A stretch of DNA of 29,224 bases from assembly GCA_030151365.1 (NCBI GenBank), contig JASLDW010000043.1, positions 1 to 29,224 on the forward strand. The letters are read 5' to 3'. Below, one piece after another: positions 5,715-13,551 of this stretch. The position numbers were made by a program, and so were the translations under genes. Each line of letters starts with the position of its first letter. Positions within the stretch are counted from its first letter, which is position 1. This stretch comes from Lysobacter sp. Lineage in GTDB: Bacteria; Pseudomonadota; Gammaproteobacteria; Xanthomonadales; Xanthomonadaceae. The notes beneath the pieces are model-generated. The model searched no databases. It had not been told where the DNA came from and saw only the letters and a list, made by a program, of their open reading frames with translations.

Positions 5715-6059
5715 ATGAGCAACGAACAGGCAGCCCCCGAGACCCGCGGCGTTACGGTCGAGCTTCTCTCGACGATCGATCTCGATGCTGAAATCGAAGG
5801 CATGGCGGGACGACAGTTGCGAATGCGCAAGGTCACCCTCGCGCCGGGTGGCGTCTTCGGCCCGCTGCACGACCATATCGGCCGGCCGGGCACGGTCTAC
5901 ATCCTGGAGGGAACCATCACCGATCATCGCAATGGCATCGCCACCGATTACGGCCCGGGCGTTGGCTGGCCCGAGGATCACGAGACCTTGCACTGGCTGG
6001 AAAATCGCGGAACGATTCCCGCTGTCGAGATTTCTGTCGATATCGTCACACGCACCTGA
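5715..6059 (+). CDS. Cupin-domain protein
   Basis: This 114-residue single-domain cupin has no signal peptide. The first motif is G(V)FGPLHDHIGRPGTVYILEGTITDH (about residues 50-75), with the His pair HDH as likely metal ligands and the glutamate of the LEGT turn. The second motif PGVGWPEDHETLHWLEN supplies a further His. Such proteins bind a divalent metal, and activities range widely, so the substrate is unknown. AGGGAGG ends 5 bp before ATG 5715, so that start is preferred over ATG 5712. It lies 20 bp upstream of the VOC gene and both have good ribosome-binding sites, so they are probably cotranscribed. Confidence 0.87.
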   Translation: MSNEQAAPETRGVTVELLSTIDLDAEIEGMAGRQLRMRKVTLAPGGVFGPLHDHIGRPGTVYILEGTITDHRNGIATDYGPGVGWPEDHETLHWLENRGTIPAVEISVDIVTRT

Positions 6060-6079
6060 ATCCGCACGGAGGCAACACG

Positions 6080-6460
6080 ATGAAACGCGTCACCGGCATC
6101 GGCGGCATCTTCTTCAAGGCGAAGGATCCGGCCAGGCTCGGTGCCTGGTACCGCGATCACCTGGGCCTCGACCTGACGGAATGGAACGGCGTCATCTTCA
6201 ACTGGGGTGGCGATGGCAGCGAACCGGGGATGACCATCTGGAGCCCGTTCGCGGCCGACACCTCCTACATGGCGCCCAGCACGTCATCCTTCATGATCAA
6301 TTTCCGCGTCGCCGACCTCGATGCCCTGATCGCCGCACTCAAGGCCGAAGGCTGCGATGTCATCGACAAGACGGAGAGTTCTGAACAGGGGAAATTCGGC
6401 TGGGTCATGGATCCCGAAGGCAACAAGGTCGAACTGTGGGAGCCGCCTGCAGGCCAATGA
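6080..6460 (+). CDS. VOC (glyoxalase/bleomycin-resistance fold) family protein
   Basis: This 126-residue cytoplasmic protein has one VOC module pair. The N-terminal half has GIFFKAKDPARLGAWYRDHLGLDL, and the C-terminal half has MINFRVADLDALIAALKAEG and the closing WVMDPEGNKVELWEP, where the Glu is the usual metal ligand. His is not at the expected N-terminal ligand position, so metal binding and catalysis are uncertain. CGGAGG precedes ATG 6080 at normal distance. It follows the cupin gene closely; both are small-molecule-binding folds, but no shared pathway can be named. Confidence 0.9.
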   Translation: MKRVTGIGGIFFKAKDPARLGAWYRDHLGLDLTEWNGVIFNWGGDGSEPGMTIWSPFAADTSYMAPSTSSFMINFRVADLDALIAALKAEGCDVIDKTESSEQGKFGWVMDPEGNKVELWEPPAGQ

Positions 6461-6605
6461 ACTCCGGCGAAGTCCGGCGCCCGGATTCGGCGTATAGTCG
6501 CCTCGCTGTCCGGACCGGATCAGCAGGAGACGCGGCGACTGCCCGACACTTCCACAGCCAGCCCATCTTCATCCGACAACCTTTGGAACGTCAGTGGAGA
6601 TATCC

Positions 6606-6878
6606 ATGCCGAAATACCTCATCGAACGGGAAATCCCGGGAGCAGGCAACCTCTCCCAGGAAGAGCTCAAGGCCATTTCCCAGAAATCGTGCAGTGTCCT
6701 GAACAAGATGGGCCCCACGATCCAGTGGCAACAAAGCTACGTGACCGGCGACAAGGTCTATTGCGTGTACATCGCACCGAATGAAGACATGGTCAGGGAA
6801 CACGCCGTGCAAGGCGGATTCCCGGCGAACCGGATCTCGGAAATCACGCAGATCATCGATCCGACTACTTCGGAGTAG
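6606..6878 (+). CDS. DUF4242 family protein
   Basis: This 90-residue protein fits DUF4242 (SCO4226-like, ferredoxin-like fold, described as nickel-binding in Streptomyces) over almost its whole length: MPKYLIEREIPGAGNLS at the start, QWQQSYVTGDKVYCVYIAPNEDMVREHA in the middle, and GFPANRISEI near the end. The ATG at 6606 is preceded by TGGAGA at 5 bp and the family starts there; a GTG at 6594 is in frame but unneeded. A preceding gap of about 145 bp suggests its own promoter, though no clear boxes are visible. Function is not known beyond possible metal binding. Confidence 0.88.
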   Translation: MPKYLIEREIPGAGNLSQEELKAISQKSCSVLNKMGPTIQWQQSYVTGDKVYCVYIAPNEDMVREHAVQGGFPANRISEITQIIDPTTSE

Positions 6879-7057
6879 CGCCACCGGGGCGCGCGACTAC
6901 ACATGCGCGTCGCGCGCCTGCGTGTTGCCAAGGTCGACTTTCCTCCAGGCGGGCGACCGACCGTTGGCGAGCGCCGGCGATGGCACGCCTGCGAATACGG
7001 TCATCACGGTCGGCGAAATCGATCGCGCTGCCGGTGAGCTGTCCAACCGGATGCCGC

Positions 7058-7063
7058 TAGAAT
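7058..7063 (+). promoter_or_regulatory. -10 box TAGAAT, leaderless start of the 7070 gene
   Basis: GC-TAGAAT is followed by six bases (GCCGGC) and then the ATG at 7070. No Shine-Dalgarno is present, so transcription should begin at or next to the A of the start codon. No good -35 box is seen. Confidence 0.55.
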
Positions 7064-7069
7064 GCCGGC

Positions 7070-7498
7070 ATGAACAGACTTTTCGCATCCTGCCTGGCCA
7101 TCCCGTTCCTGTTGCTGTCCAGTCGCGGCAGCGCGCAGGAAGCCGCCAGACCCTCCGGTATCGTGGTCGAGCGCACGTTCTGGGTGAAGGCCGGCAAGGA
7201 AAAACAGTTCGCCACCTTGTTCGATCGCACCCAGCTGCCGCGGCTGAAAGCTTTGCTTGGCGACCACCAGATCGTCTCCTTCAGCACGGCTGCCCCGCTC
7301 CTTCACACCGGCAACGACCAATGGGCGTTCCGCTTGAAGATCAAGTGGGCCAGCTGGGAAGCGTTCAACCGGGATGCCTCCGCGCGCGCCGACCAGAAAT
7401 CCAATCCGACGCTGGCCTACGAACAGGCCCTGTTCGGCGACCTGGTCACCGATCGCAAGGACACCGTGATCCAGGAAGACAACTACGGCGCGAATTGA
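7070..7498 (+). CDS. Secreted hypothetical protein
   Basis: This 142-residue protein has a signal peptide (MNRLFASCLAIPFLLLSSRGSAQ, cleavage near residue 23). The mature part, with VERTFWVKAGKEKQFATLFDRTQLPRL and a following WAFRLKIKWASWEAF, has the look of a dimeric alpha/beta-barrel (NIPSNAP- or ABM-like) domain. That placement is tentative and no catalytic residues can be named. The start is fixed by the signal peptide. The gene appears to be transcribed without a leader from a TAGAAT -10 box. It is followed after 43 bp by the DUF1993 gene, which has its own ribosome-binding site. Confidence 0.65.
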   Translation: MNRLFASCLAIPFLLLSSRGSAQEAARPSGIVVERTFWVKAGKEKQFATLFDRTQLPRLKALLGDHQIVSFSTAAPLLHTGNDQWAFRLKIKWASWEAFNRDASARADQKSNPTLAYEQALFGDLVTDRKDTVIQEDNYGAN

Positions 7499-7541
7499 CG
7501 CCGCCGCCTCCTACCGCCCCGACAACCAGCAGGAACCACTC

Positions 7542-8057
7542 ATGCCCGACCCGGCCATCACAGACCTGAAGCGCATTTTCACCGAACGCCTCGAAGCCCT
7601 CGAGCGCATCCTCGATGTCGGTAGCGAACATCTCCCCGACATGAACGCCGCGCTGCAGGAACGCCTGGCCCCCGACATGTTCCCGCTGGGCACGCAGATC
7701 GCCATCGTCTGCAACCAGCCGCGGGGATTCTCGCAGTGGTGCGCCGGCCTGCCGATCGACAACCTCGGCCGCGAAGTCGACACCATCGAAGCCGCGCGCG
7801 AGCATATCCGCGACACCAAGGCGCTCGTCGCCGGCATCCAGGCCGGCGATGCCAAGCTCGACGAGATCAAGCGCATCGGCCTCGGCCCGGGCCGCTATTG
7901 CGAACTGCCGGGACATCGCTATGTCAGCGATTACCTGATGCCGAACCTGTACTTCCACATCACCACCGCCTACGACATCCTCCGCCATCTCGGCGTGCCG
8001 CTCAGCAAGACGGATTACATGTCGTACCTGGGCCCGCACGTCCGGCTGGAAGGCTGA
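7542..8057 (+). CDS. DUF1993 family protein
   Basis: This 171-residue soluble helical protein matches DUF1993 (DinB-like four-helix fold). The pattern includes LEALERILDVGSEHL, LAPDMFPLGTQIAIVCNQPRGFSQWCAGL, then RYVSDYLMPNLYFHITTAYDILRHLGVPLSKTDYMSYLG at the C-terminus. Length is typical. The His of YFHITTAYDILRH is where DinB-like proteins often bind metal, but activity is unknown. CAGGAACCACTC precedes ATG 7542. Its last codons carry the GGAAGG that serves as ribosome-binding site for the next reading frame, so the two genes are translationally coupled. Confidence 0.88.
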   Translation: MPDPAITDLKRIFTERLEALERILDVGSEHLPDMNAALQERLAPDMFPLGTQIAIVCNQPRGFSQWCAGLPIDNLGREVDTIEAAREHIRDTKALVAGIQAGDAKLDEIKRIGLGPGRYCELPGHRYVSDYLMPNLYFHITTAYDILRHLGVPLSKTDYMSYLGPHVRLEG

Positions 8058-8058
8058 C

Positions 8059-8442
8059 ATCAACTACTTCGCACGCCTGCCCGCCGGGAAAATCGCGCTG
8101 TGGTGCTACCTGGCGTGGTATCTGGCAACGGTCGCGACGCACTTCGATCCGTCTCCGGCCATCTGGCTGAGCTCGCTCGGCATCAGCGCGATCATCGGTG
8201 TCGCCTTGTTGCTGAGCGTGTCCGGGAAACCGGATCGCTGGCAGACGTTGCGCCTGTTCATGATGCCGTTCTGCGTTTCGAGTTTCTCTTCGCTGATCAA
8301 GGGCAAGGGCTATCTCCTGATCTTCCCGCCGACACTGCGGGAGAACCTGCTGCCCGTCGGTTGCTGCATGGCGTTCCTGCTGTTCGTGGCGATCGTCAAG
8401 GCGTGCATACTGCCGAGGACGACGATTCCGACGTCGAGGTGA
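8059..8442 (+). CDS. Small integral membrane protein, apparent ATC start codon
   Basis: The open frame encodes INYFARLPAGKIALWCYLAWYL and so on, 127 residues, with hydrophobic segments at about residues 10-25, 37-55, 70-85 and 100-118, so probably a four-span inner-membrane protein. A perfect GGAAGG lies at 8048-8053, five bases before ATC 8059, where homologues of this kind begin MNYF. There is no ATG, GTG or TTG near that point in frame; the next ATG (in LFMMPF) would remove more than half of the protein. Either ATC is used as a rare start, or a recent ATG-to-ATC change or read error has crippled the gene. It lies between DUF1993 and DUF962 genes in an apparent operon. No function is recognised. 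Confidence 0.6.
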   Translation: MNYFARLPAGKIALWCYLAWYLATVATHFDPSPAIWLSSLGISAIIGVALLLSVSGKPDRWQTLRLFMMPFCVSSFSSLIKGKGYLLIFPPTLRENLLPVGCCMAFLLFVAIVKACILPRTTIPTSR

Positions 8443-8445
8443 TCC

Positions 8446-8754
8446 ATGAACAGCCGCCGCTACCGCACGCTGCAGGAGTTTTATCCTTTCTACCTGTCGC
8501 AGCACCAGAACCGCACGTGCCGTCGCCTGCACTTCTTCGGGACGTCGATCGCGATCGCGCTGATCCTCTATGCGCTGGCCAGTGGCCGCTACGGATTCCT
8601 GCTGCTGGCCCTGGTGCAGGGATACGCCTGGGCCTGGGTCGGCCACTTCTTCTTCGAGCACAACCGGCCTGCCACCTTCACTTACCCGTTGCTGAGCTTC
8701 ATGGGCGACTGGAAGCTGTGGCTGGACATGCTGACCGGCCGCGTCCGCTGGTGA
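8446..8754 (+). CDS. DUF962 / Mpo1-like membrane protein
   Basis: This 102-residue protein belongs to the DUF962 family, which includes yeast Mpo1, an iron-dependent dioxygenase in 2-hydroxy fatty-acid alpha-oxidation. The family signatures are present: FYPFYLSQHQNRTCRRLHFFGT near the N-terminus and WVGHFFFEHNRPATF around residues 64-78, whose His residues are the expected iron ligands. Two hydrophobic segments (about 30-44 and 47-62) place it in the inner membrane. Bacterial members are mostly uncharacterised, so the enzyme activity is inferred. ATG 8446 lies 3 bp after the stop of the preceding membrane gene, with GAGGTGATCC as ribosome-binding site. Confidence 0.9.
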   Translation: MNSRRYRTLQEFYPFYLSQHQNRTCRRLHFFGTSIAIALILYALASGRYGFLLLALVQGYAWAWVGHFFFEHNRPATFTYPLLSFMGDWKLWLDMLTGRVRW

Positions 8755-8872
8755 CTGCCAGCGCCCCGATCCGCGACGCCACCTGAACGGGAACACCCGA
8801 GGCCACGTCCGGCACTTCCGTTTCCCCGATTGCTGCCGGATACACTCGCGCGAACGCCCGATCTCCCGCCTC

Positions 8873-9994
8873 GTGTCCCCCGACCATACTTTCCCTCGGA
8901 CCCGCTGGACACGCCACCTGCTCGCCGCGGCAGTGCTGGTCATGGGCATCGCTTCGTGTTCCTCGGAAACACCGGTGCGCCGCGAACGCACCCCCGAGGA
9001 CGTCCGCGCCACCCTGAAACGATTGATTCCCGCGTCCGTGAAGGACCGCACCGATTGGGCCGCCGACATCCAGGCGGCTTACCAGGTCCTCGGCGTGCCG
9101 CCCAGCAACGACAATCTGTGTGCGTCGCTGGCCGTGATCGAGCAGGAATCCGGCTACAAGGTCGATCCACCGGTGCCGGGACTGGGCAAGATCGCCCGTG
9201 ATGAAATCGACCGCCGCGCCGGCAAGCTCGGCATTCCCGGCATCGTCGTCAGCGGTGCGCTGCTGGTGAAATCATCGGATGGCCGCAGCTACGCCGATCG
9301 CATCGACAGCGCCCGGACCGAAGGCGAACTCAGCCGCACCTACGAGGACCTGGTGGAACGCGTGCCGATGGGCCATCGCCTGCTGGCGCGCGCCAATCCC
9401 GTGCATACCGCCGGCCCGATGCAGGTCAGCGTCGACTTCGCCGAGCGCTTCTCCGCCAGCCATGCCTATCCCTATGCGAATCCCGATACCGTGCGCCACG
9501 AACTGTTCACCCGTCGCGGCGGCACCTACTACGGGATCGCGCACCTGTTCGCCTATCCCAACCACTACACGCGCCACATCTATCGCTTCGCCGACTTCAA
9601 CGCCGGCCAGTACGCCAGTCGCAACGCCGCGTTCCAGAACGCAGCAAGCATCGCGTCCGGAGTGAAGCTGGCCCTCAACGGCGACCTGGTCACGCCCGAC
9701 ACCGTCAGCGCCACCGAAACCGTGGTGCGCTCGTTGCGCGGCCCGCTGGGCCTGGACGATGCCGCGATCCACGCCGCCCTGCAGCGCGAAAGCAGCGTCG
9801 ACTTCGAGGACACCCCGCTCTACAGGCAGATGTTCGCGCTCGCCGAACAACGCGCGCGACGTCCGTTGCCACGCGCGATGATTCCGCAGATCAACCTCGT
9901 CGGCCCGAAGATCAGCCGCAAGCTCACCACCGAGTGGTACGCCAATCGCGTCGAATTGCGTTACCGCGCGTGCATGGCCCGCGCCGGCGGTTGA
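8873..9994 (+). CDS. DUF1615 family lipoprotein
   Basis: This 373-residue protein has an N-terminal hydrophobic segment followed by a lipobox (GIASC, Cys29), so it is probably a lipoprotein. The body matches DUF1615: ATLKRLIPASVKDRTDWAADIQAAYQVLGV, then NLCASLAVIEQESGYKVDPPVPGLGKIA with a Glu-Ser pair in a lysozyme-like context, then NPVHTAGPMQVSVDFAE and RGGTYYGIAHLFAYPNHY. The pattern suggests a transglycosylase-related fold, with Glu of IEQESG as candidate catalytic acid; that is inference. The start is GTG 8873, the only choice preserving the lipoprotein signal. The 3' end overlaps the convergent serine hydrolase gene by 34 bp. Confidence 0.88.
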   Translation: MSPDHTFPRTRWTRHLLAAAVLVMGIASCSSETPVRRERTPEDVRATLKRLIPASVKDRTDWAADIQAAYQVLGVPPSNDNLCASLAVIEQESGYKVDPPVPGLGKIARDEIDRRAGKLGIPGIVVSGALLVKSSDGRSYADRIDSARTEGELSRTYEDLVERVPMGHRLLARANPVHTAGPMQVSVDFAERFSASHAYPYANPDTVRHELFTRRGGTYYGIAHLFAYPNHYTRHIYRFADFNAGQYASRNAAFQNAASIASGVKLALNGDLVTPDTVSATETVVRSLRGPLGLDDAAIHAALQRESSVDFEDTPLYRQMFALAEQRARRPLPRAMIPQINLVGPKISRKLTTEWYANRVELRYRACMARAGG

Positions 9995-11571
9995 GCCGGA
10001 CATGCGCCCACGCGCGTGAACGCGAGATCTTCGTAATCGGAGCTGAAATCGCCCTGAGGATCGAGCTTCGACATCTTCAATGTCGTCGTATTTTTCGTCG
10101 TGGTGAAATCGAGCCAGGCATCGACATCGAGCGTCGGATCGTCCCAATGCACCATCGCCCGCGCACCGGCCATGTGCAGCAGGCCAGTCATCTTCGGTGA
10201 CTTCAGCGCGGTGAAGCGCAAACCGGCGCCATCCGGGCAGATCGTCGCCTCGCCCAGCCACGGATCGCGATAAAGCCCGGGAATGATGGCCCGATCGCCT
10301 CCAGTCGCCAGCCGGTGTTGTGGCTCCACCTTGGCCGGTTTCGCCGAAGCCGCCGCCTTCGCCGCCAATGCGCCCAGGGCATCGGCGTAATCCGCCACCG
10401 TCTTGCCCAGTCGCGGTGCGGTGTAGTGCTTCACCAGCGCCTGGTTGAGCACGGTACGGGCATCGTCGGCATCGCCATTGATCATGATCACGAACCCGGT
10501 GCGCCTGTCGGGCAGCAAGGTCAGCGCCGAATACATTCCGGCCAGCGTGCCGGTGTGCGAAACCTTCCACGCACCATCGACGTCGGTCATGCGCCAGCCG
10601 TAGCCGTAGGCGAACATGTGGCTGTTGTCCCATTCGCGCATCAGCGACGACACCGGCATGATCGTCTGCGGCGCCCATACCGCACGCCGTTGTGCATCCG
10701 ACAGCCACGGCTTGCCGTCCACCAGCCCCGCGTGCTGCGGATCCAGCCACATCGACGTCCACTTCAGCATGTCGTCGAGGCTGCAACGCACGCCACCGGC
10801 GGCGGCCATCGGCACATCGGGGATTTCGGCCTCGTCCTGGCGCACCGGCACGTTGCGGTTGCCGTCGCGCGCATGCGGCTGCGCCACGTTGCCGACCGCA
10901 TCGCGGTTCCATGCACCGATCCGGCAGCGCTGCAGTCCGAGTGGTGCGAACACTTCACGCTTCAGCAATTCCTCGTACGGCGCCCCGCCCGCCTTCGCCG
11001 CGACCTCGCCGGCGACGATATAGAGCGTGTTGTCGTAGGCGTAGCGCGAACGGAAGCTGTAGGCCGGCTTGAGGTAACGCAACCCGTGGATCACGTCGGC
11101 GCGGGTGAACAGGTTGGGATCGGGCCAGAGCATCAGGTCACCGGCACCGGCCGGCAGTCCGCTGTTGTGGATCAGCAGATCGCGCACCTGCATGTTCTTG
11201 GTGACCCAGGGATCGTGCATCTGGAAATCCGGGAGGTATTTCGTCACCGGATCGTCCCACTTCAACTTGCCCTGGTCGACGAGGCGCGCCAGCAACGCCG
11301 CCGTCATCGCCTTGCTGTTCGAGGCGATCTTGAACAGCGTCTGCGTGTCGATGCGCTGGCCGCTGCCGACGATGCGCTCGCCTTCGGCACGGGCGTAGAC
11401 CACCTTGCCGTCCTCCACCACGCCCAGCGCCAATCCCGGCAAGCGATAGCGCGCCACCGTGGCATCGAAGGCGGCATCGAAGAACTTGCGATCGCCGCCA
11501 TCCGCCGCACGCGCCGGCACGGACGCCAGCGCTGCAATCAGGATCAGCGGAACAAGATGCTTCATCGTCAT
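9961..11571 (-). CDS. Serine hydrolase, class C beta-lactamase / PBP4* family
   Basis: This 536-residue protein has a signal peptide (cleavage near residue 22, VPARA) and is expected in the periplasm. The beta-lactamase domain spans about residues 28-385 and has all three motifs: SxxK at 84-87 (SNSK), YxN at 179-181 (YDN), and HTG at 339-341. A C-terminal extension of about 130 residues is likely a lipocalin-like accessory domain. Family members act as peptidases, esterases or D-aminoacylases; the substrate cannot be read, and true beta-lactamase activity is not implied. ATG 11571 is preceded by GGAGG at 5 bp. That site lies inside a perfect hairpin at 11578-11595. The gene follows virD4 by 52 bp. 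Confidence 0.93.
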   Translation of the reverse strand: MTMKHLVPLILIAALASVPARAADGGDRKFFDAAFDATVARYRLPGLALGVVEDGKVVYARAEGERIVGSGQRIDTQTLFKIASNSKAMTAALLARLVDQGKLKWDDPVTKYLPDFQMHDPWVTKNMQVRDLLIHNSGLPAGAGDLMLWPDPNLFTRADVIHGLRYLKPAYSFRSRYAYDNTLYIVAGEVAAKAGGAPYEELLKREVFAPLGLQRCRIGAWNRDAVGNVAQPHARDGNRNVPVRQDEAEIPDVPMAAAGGVRCSLDDMLKWTSMWLDPQHAGLVDGKPWLSDAQRRAVWAPQTIMPVSSLMREWDNSHMFAYGYGWRMTDVDGAWKVSHTGTLAGMYSALTLLPDRRTGFVIMINGDADDARTVLNQALVKHYTAPRLGKTVADYADALGALAAKAAASAKPAKVEPQHRLATGGDRAIIPGLYRDPWLGEATICPDGAGLRFTALKSPKMTGLLHMAGARAMVHWDDPTLDVDAWLDFTTTKNTTTLKMSKLDPQGDFSSDYEDLAFTRVGACPAQPPARAMHAR

Positions 11572-11577
11572 GCCAGC

Positions 11578-11595
11578 CTCCGGGGTTCCCCGGAG
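11578..11595 (-). promoter_or_regulatory. Perfect hairpin covering the ribosome-binding site of the serine hydrolase
   Basis: On the - strand CTCCGGGG-AA-CCCCGGAG forms an 8-bp all-complementary stem (or 7 bp with a GAAC loop). The GGAG of its 3' arm is the Shine-Dalgarno for ATG 11571. No T-run follows, so it is not a typical terminator. Confidence 0.55.
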
Positions 11596-11623
11596 TCTAG
11601 CGGCATCGAGACGTATGGGCAGT

Positions 11624-13306
11624 TCAGACCCTCAACACCGGCACGTCGGCCTTGGGTAGCAGGCGCTCGCTGAAGTGGCTGTCCTCGTAATAGCGGATCT
11701 TCTCCGCCATCACCGGATTCGGCAAGCCTTCGTAGAACACGATCTCCTTGCGGTCGCCCATCGCCTTCAACTCCTGCGGCAGCATCAGCGCGCGTTTCTC
11801 TTCCACCTCGCTGTAGCTGACGCTGCCCTGCTGGCCGTGCGAGGTGCTGCGGTTGCGCTTGCGGATGGTGGTGTAGCCGAGCATCTCGGAATAATCGTTG
11901 GCGTCCTGCTGTTCGCGTGGCGCGTAGACGATCTGCAGGGCGTGGTTGGTGATGATGGTGCGCGAGATGTCCTTGCCGTAGGTGGCGTCGAGCTGGGCCA
12001 TGCTCTGGATGATCGGCAGCAGGCGGATGTTGTAGCCGGCCATGTAGCTGACCGCGCTGGCGATGATCTCGACCTTGCCGATGCTGGTGAATTCGTCCAT
12101 CAGCAACAGGCATTGGTGCTTCAGTGCCGGATTGTTCTGCGGCAATTCCTTGGTGTTGACGTTGATCAGCTGGCTGAAGAACAGGTTGACGATCAGCCGC
12201 GCCTCGGCGAGCTTGTTGGGCTGGATGCCGATGTAGATCGTCATGCGCTTGCGCCGGACGTCGGTCAGCCAGAAGTCGTTGCCGCTGGTGGCGGCGTCGA
12301 GCACCGGGTTGATCCACGGATTCAGCGGTTCCTTGAAGGTGCCGAGGATCGACGCGAAGGTTTCGTTGGCTTGCGACAACAGGTTGTTGAACGCCGTGCG
12401 CGTGTTCGGTCGCACGAACGAACGCCCGGAAATCCCCTGCAGATAGGTGCGCAGGTCGCTCCCGTCGCCGGACGACAGCCGATACACCGCGCCCAGCGTC
12501 GGGAACTGGACCAGTTCCGCGGGAATGCCCTGCTCCAGCTGGTCGTCGAAGTTGTCGAACAGATACAGCGAAAACGCCATGAAGGCATTGCGCGCCTGGC
12601 TCACCCAGAACTTCTGTTCGTCGCTGGTGTCGGGATAGAGCATCGCGGCGATGCTCTGCAGGTCGGAGATGCGGAACGCCGGATCCTGCGAGACGTAGCT
12701 CAGCGGGTTCCAGCGATGGGTGCGCCGGTCTTCCGCGAACGGATTGAACAGGAAAACCTCCTGCCCCTGCGACTTGCGCCAGCCCGAGGTGAGTTCGTAG
12801 TTCTCCTGCTTGATGTCGAGGACAACGACCGACTCCTGGTACTCCAGCAGGTTGGGGATCACCACGCCGACGCCCTTGCCCGAGCGCGTCGGCGCCGCCA
12901 GGATCACGAACTGCTGGCCGGCGAGCTTCATCAGCTTGCCCTTGAACTTGCCGACCACCACGCCGTTCGGTTTGTCGTCGAACAGGCCCTTGGCGCCGAC
13001 ATCGCCGCCGTTGGCGAAACGGGCGTCGCCGTGCAAGGCCTTGCGCTGCGGCTTCAGCGCCAGGAACAGCAGGACGACCCATGCCAGCAACGGAATCCCG
13101 AAGCCGATGACGCCGCCAAGCTTGATCTTCATTGCATACGGTCGAACGCGCGGCTCATGCAGATGCTGGAGGTAATCCAGCCAGACGAAGACCTTGCGGC
13201 TTTCGACCCCGAGCAGCATGGTCGTGAACATCCCCGACAACCACAGTCCCGCCACCGCTGCCAGCACCAGGCAGCCCAACACGAACACGACTTTCCCCGC
13301 CTTCAT
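11624..13306 (-). CDS. virD4: Type IV secretion coupling ATPase, VirD4/TraG family
   Basis: This 560-residue inner-membrane protein has two N-terminal membrane spans (about 6-30 and 63-84). The cytoplasmic ATPase domain has Walker A (APTRSGKG, 138-145), LDIKQENYELTSGWR, and Walker B (LLLMDEF, 400-406). Known role: hexameric coupling protein that recruits substrates to a type IV secretion channel. In xanthomonads VirD4 of the X-type system recognises antibacterial effectors. Length and motifs are complete. ATG 13306 follows GGGGAA. No virB gene, relaxase or XVIPCD-type effector is in the window; the neighbours are tRNA-Ala and a serine hydrolase. The gene is therefore orphaned here, and may serve a vir locus elsewhere. 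Assignment to the killing system rather than conjugation is inference. Confidence 0.93.
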   Translation of the reverse strand: MKAGKVVFVLGCLVLAAVAGLWLSGMFTTMLLGVESRKVFVWLDYLQHLHEPRVRPYAMKIKLGGVIGFGIPLLAWVVLLFLALKPQRKALHGDARFANGGDVGAKGLFDDKPNGVVVGKFKGKLMKLAGQQFVILAAPTRSGKGVGVVIPNLLEYQESVVVLDIKQENYELTSGWRKSQGQEVFLFNPFAEDRRTHRWNPLSYVSQDPAFRISDLQSIAAMLYPDTSDEQKFWVSQARNAFMAFSLYLFDNFDDQLEQGIPAELVQFPTLGAVYRLSSGDGSDLRTYLQGISGRSFVRPNTRTAFNNLLSQANETFASILGTFKEPLNPWINPVLDAATSGNDFWLTDVRRKRMTIYIGIQPNKLAEARLIVNLFFSQLINVNTKELPQNNPALKHQCLLLMDEFTSIGKVEIIASAVSYMAGYNIRLLPIIQSMAQLDATYGKDISRTIITNHALQIVYAPREQQDANDYSEMLGYTTIRKRNRSTSHGQQGSVSYSEVEEKRALMLPQELKAMGDRKEIVFYEGLPNPVMAEKIRYYEDSHFSERLLPKADVPVLRV

Positions 13307-13390
13307 CCAGTTCCCCTGACACGGATTTGACCCATTGCCATAGTGTGCCAGCAGTCACTTTTTTTCGCAGCCGGCAAGACGCCCAGGCAA

Positions 13391-13425
13391 AGAAAAAGCC
13401 CGCAAGTCGCTCGACTTGCGGGCTT
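13391..13425 (-). terminator. Rho-independent terminator of tRNA-Ala
   Basis: On the - strand AAGCCCGCAAGTCG and CGACTTGCGGGCTT (13412-13425 and 13396-13409) form a 14-bp perfect stem with a two-base centre. It is followed at once by TTTTTCTTT. It begins 6 bp after the tRNA 3' end. Confidence 0.92.
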
Positions 13426-13430
13426 CCGAT

Positions 13431-13506
<76 letters not shown>

Positions 13507-13551
13507 GTGTGGGCTTACAGGATACCGCGGTGGCGCGACAGCCGCCAGCCC

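Noticed and set aside
10315..11673. Long open frame on the + strand opposite the serine hydrolase
   Set aside because: It is a compositional shadow in GC-rich coding DNA: rich in Arg, His and Gln, without any domain, and opposite a gene with complete SxxK/YxN/HTG motifs.
11675..13330. Long + strand frame opposite virD4
   Set aside because: Low-complexity shadow of virD4 codons, with no ribosome-binding site or recognisable motif.
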